From: Anaerolineales bacterium | Lineage (GTDB): Bacteria > Chloroflexota > Anaerolineae > Anaerolineales > Villigracilaceae | Direction of reading: 5' to 3' | DNA length: 64,000 bases | Assembly: GCA_016934715.1 (NCBI GenBank) | Contig: JAFGSI010000018.1 | Location: forward strand, 1-64,000 | In this document: one piece after another, positions 62,046-64,000 of the stretch | How the letters are laid out: each line of letters begins with the position of its first letter | How positions within the stretch are numbered: the stretch's first letter is position 1 | Notes under the pieces: model-generated | Databases searched by the model: none | What the model was told of the DNA's origin: nothing | The model's input: the letters and a program-made list of their open reading frames with translations, nothing else | Program-made: the position numbers and the translations under genes

Positions 62046-62094
62046 ACGCGCTCCCAAGCGAATCAGGTTGTCTAACAATATCGATAACGGGCGA

Positions 62095-62103
62095 ATTCTA
62101 CCA
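62095..62103 (-). promoter_or_regulatory. Extended -10 promoter of the nuo operon
   Basis: Minus strand TGGTAGAAT, an extended -10 with TAGAAT hexamer, ~50 bases before the nuoA ATG. No clear -35. Confidence 0.45.
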
Positions 62104-62159
62104 TAAAGGTACTTTATCCCACACCTGATAGGTTCATTGGTTTCAGGTTATTAATGTCA

Positions 62160-62903
62160 TCATCTCGCGCGGCGGCGCAGTCGGTCGAACAACCAGCGAG
62201 CGATATCCTCCAGGAATGGCATCCCCAGCACCCCGCCGAAGAAGGCCCCGATTGCCCCCAACCAGCGGGCCGGACCAGCCTTCAGCCCATAGAAGGAGAT
62301 AGCCTCGACCTCGATCGGGAGGGCGGCCAAAGCCCGCTCGCTCTCCGGACCCCCATCCAGCGGGATGAAGCGCAGCAAGAACCAGACGGTTCCACGGTAC
62401 TGCCCCACCTCGGCTGGGCGGATGCTCCAGTAGAACGTGACGCTCCGTCCCGGGCGAAGCGCCTCACTGACCTGCCCCGGTGGAGCGACCTCCAGCCCGG
62501 CCATATCCAGGCGGGCAATGGCGAGCACGGTGTGGGTATCGTACAGGTTGGGAATCTCAACTGCCTGGCCAGTGATCGTGTGGGTCTCGTATTCAGCGGT
62601 CGGGGTCAGGTGCCCCCCGGCGTCGACCTCCAGTGTCAGGCGAATGACGTCGGCGTCGCCGGCCCGGACGAACGGTGGCCACTCAAGCGTCAGCCTGCGG
62701 GTTTCCAGGATGGCCGGGAGCTGGGTAGGCGGCGTGGGCTGAACGGCGGCCACCGTCGGCGCGGACGGGGCCTCCACCGCAGGCTCGCCCGTGGACGGAG
62801 CCTCCATATTGTATCCACCTCCACAGGCCGCCAACAGGCAAAGACTCAAGAGGATCAGAACCATCCGGGGGAATGCGGGTTTTAGAATGATGATCGCCTC
62901 CAT
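62160..62903 (-). CDS. Membrane-anchored lipoprotein of unknown function
   Basis: 247 residues from ATG 62903. Signal peptide with lipobox LCLLAAC, a Pro/Thr linker, then a beta-rich external domain (DADVIRLTLEVDAGGHLTPT, RPGRSVTFYWSIRPAEVGQY) and a C-terminal hydrophobic stretch (WLGAIGAFFGGVLGMPFLED) ending RWLFDRLRRRAR. It is thus anchored at both ends. No family was recognised. Upstream in-frame codons to 62948 are less likely, since the signal peptide begins at 62903. Confidence 0.65.
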   Translation of the reverse strand: MEAIIILKPAFPRMVLILLSLCLLAACGGGYNMEAPSTGEPAVEAPSAPTVAAVQPTPPTQLPAILETRRLTLEWPPFVRAGDADVIRLTLEVDAGGHLTPTAEYETHTITGQAVEIPNLYDTHTVLAIARLDMAGLEVAPPGQVSEALRPGRSVTFYWSIRPAEVGQYRGTVWFLLRFIPLDGGPESERALAALPIEVEAISFYGLKAGPARWLGAIGAFFGGVLGMPFLEDIARWLFDRLRRRAR

Positions 62904-63051
62904 CGCTTGCCGGTGCTGGTACCAAAGAACGATATCCTTATTGTACAAAAACCAGCCCCAAAAGTCTACACACTCTCGTCAAGGAGGTGTATCATCAAGG
63001 CATCTGGCTGTCAGGCCAGCCCATTCGCTCAAAGGAAAGGACCACAACGAA

Positions 63052-64000
63052 ATGGACGACGAAGATCCGCTAATACTTTTTCTCTATAATGTCGAGTCCG
63101 GAGTCGCGCATGGCGAGGCGACGGACCTGGTCGCTCTGCAGGAGACGGCTGGCGTAGCCATGCAACTCACCGAAGCCCTCCGTTCCCGGGGCGCCCAGGT
63201 ATTTCCCATCCCAGTTCAGGACTCGCTTGACACGTTGCGGACCGCCCTTCAGCCGTTTTCCCCGGAAACGGCTTTTATCTTTAATTACTGCGACGGGTTC
63301 GGCGGCAACAACATGGCCGCCACCCGGATCGTGCGCTTGATCGAAACGCTGGGCTTCAAGCACACCGGTTCGACCGCCGAGGTGATCGCGACCTGTATCG
63401 ACAAAAGTCGTGCCAAGCGTAAACTGATCGCTGCCGGGGTGGCCACCCCGCGCTACCAGGTCTTCAGCCGCCCTGACGACATCTATCGCTTCGACTTCCC
63501 GGCCTTCGTCAAACCGCTCACCGACGACGCCAGCATCGGGATCAACGCCGAATCGGTCGTCAGGACTCCCGAAGCATTGGCCCGCCGGGTCGAATATCTC
63601 CTGGACCACTACCGGCAACGAGCCCTGGTGGAGGAATACATTCACGGGCGGGAACTGGCCGTTTCCTTGTGGGGCAATGATCCGGTCCAGGCCCTGCCGA
63701 TCACCGAAATGGACTACTCGCGCATCCGTGACCCCCTGCGGCACATCCTGACCTATGACGCCAAATGGAACCCGGCTTCGCGCGACTACCGGAACACGCC
63801 CACCCGCTGCCCGGCGATCATGACCCGCACCGACGAGCTGTGCGTCATCGACGCCGCCGTGCGAACCTACCAGACGCTTGGCCTGCGCGACTTCGCCCGG
63901 GTCGACATCCGCTACCATAAAGGAATCCCCTACATCATTGACATCAACGAGATCCCCGATCTTTCCATGGACTCGGGGTTCCCCAACTCGGCCCGGACCG
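63052..64000 (+). CDS. D-alanine-D-alanine ligase-like ATP-grasp protein (3' partial)
   Basis: The frame is open from ATG 63052 (behind AAAGGAAAGG) to the window's last base, giving 316 codons. ATP-grasp landmarks are GFKHTGSTAEVIATCIDKSR, AAGVATPRYQVFSRPDD, FPAFVKPLTDDASIGIN (the Ser/Gly loop), VEEYIHGRELAVSLWG and YIIDINEIPDLSMDSGFPNS, the C-terminal metal-binding Asn/Asp/Glu region. DFARVDIRYHKG is the family's catalytic strand. D-Ala-D-Ala ligases make the dipeptide for peptidoglycan; many homologues of this divergent type join other amino acids, so the name is provisional. The gene is not complete in this window. Confidence 0.85.
   Translation, partial: MDDEDPLILFLYNVESGVAHGEATDLVALQETAGVAMQLTEALRSRGAQVFPIPVQDSLDTLRTALQPFSPETAFIFNYCDGFGGNNMAATRIVRLIETLGFKHTGSTAEVIATCIDKSRAKRKLIAAGVATPRYQVFSRPDDIYRFDFPAFVKPLTDDASIGINAESVVRTPEALARRVEYLLDHYRQRALVEEYIHGRELAVSLWGNDPVQALPITEMDYSRIRDPLRHILTYDAKWNPASRDYRNTPTRCPAIMTRTDELCVIDAAVRTYQTLGLRDFARVDIRYHKGIPYIIDINEIPDLSMDSGFPNSART

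Noticed and set aside
63085-63090. TATAAT as a promoter
   Set aside because: It falls inside the first codons of the ATP-grasp gene, whose frame, ribosome site and protein motifs are clear.

Overview
This 64 kb window is GC-rich chromosomal DNA, densely packed with bacterial genes. No transposase, phage morphogenesis module, CRISPR array, tRNA or rRNA gene was seen. The gene content points to the Chloroflexota, most likely Anaerolineae. That is an inference from gene types and no 16S gene is present. The supporting features are many lipoproteins with Thr/Pro-rich linkers, an ATP synthase b-delta fusion, a complex I cluster with two nuoM genes, a DHH-CBS-nucleotidyltransferase fusion and two prolyl-tRNA synthetases.

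Layout. 1-9.95 kb (+): an M14 peptidase lipoprotein (5' end missing), an amidohydrolase fused to a CYTH domain, an ECF sigma / membrane protein / anti-sigma / hydrolase-like lipoprotein chain joined by ATGA overlaps, a beta-propeller lipoprotein and a PflX-type radical SAM protein. 10-15.8 kb: a HAD phosphatase (+), then (-) a baseplate-J-like membrane protein with ruvX and mltG, and plsY with a glycosyltransferase. 15.9-20 kb (-): two paralogous lipoproteins and alaS. 20-24 kb (+): a 36-residue lysine-rich protein, a glycosyltransferase, a DinB protein, a deacetylase lipoprotein and a FecR-like lipoprotein. 24-32 kb (-): a cytochrome c lipoprotein, a HisN-like phosphatase, a zinc-ribbon protein, the DHH-CBS-CCA protein and a carotenoid cluster (CrtI-like, GT2, CruF). 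32.3-37.8 kb (+): a candidate attenuator with a proline-containing leader peptide, then mazG-like, LOG-like, two different proS genes and a HEAT-repeat gene. 38-45.7 kb (+): rpsO, pnp, an MFS transporter, two GNATs, a Cof-type HAD and a multi-cysteine ferredoxin-like protein, the last flanked by decayed-looking sequence. 46-50.2 kb (-): a repeat-bearing lipoprotein, a GNAT, murE and a DfsB-like protein.

50.4-62.1 kb (-) is the bioenergetic core: nuoA-H-J-K-L-M-M-N followed by the Fo genes atpI/Z-B-E-FH. Only the membrane arm of complex I and the membrane part of ATP synthase are here. The peripheral arm (nuoBCDEFGI) and F1 (alpha, gamma, beta, epsilon) must lie elsewhere. The second NuoM lacks the conserved TM7 lysine. 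The window ends with a lipoprotein (-) and a D-Ala-D-Ala-ligase-like ATP-grasp gene (+) cut by the window edge.

The best candidates for something new are the predicted leaderless proline-containing leader with a terminator/antiterminator switch at 32.33-32.45 kb, upstream of the double proS gene run, the lysine-less second NuoM, and the amidohydrolase-CYTH fusion.
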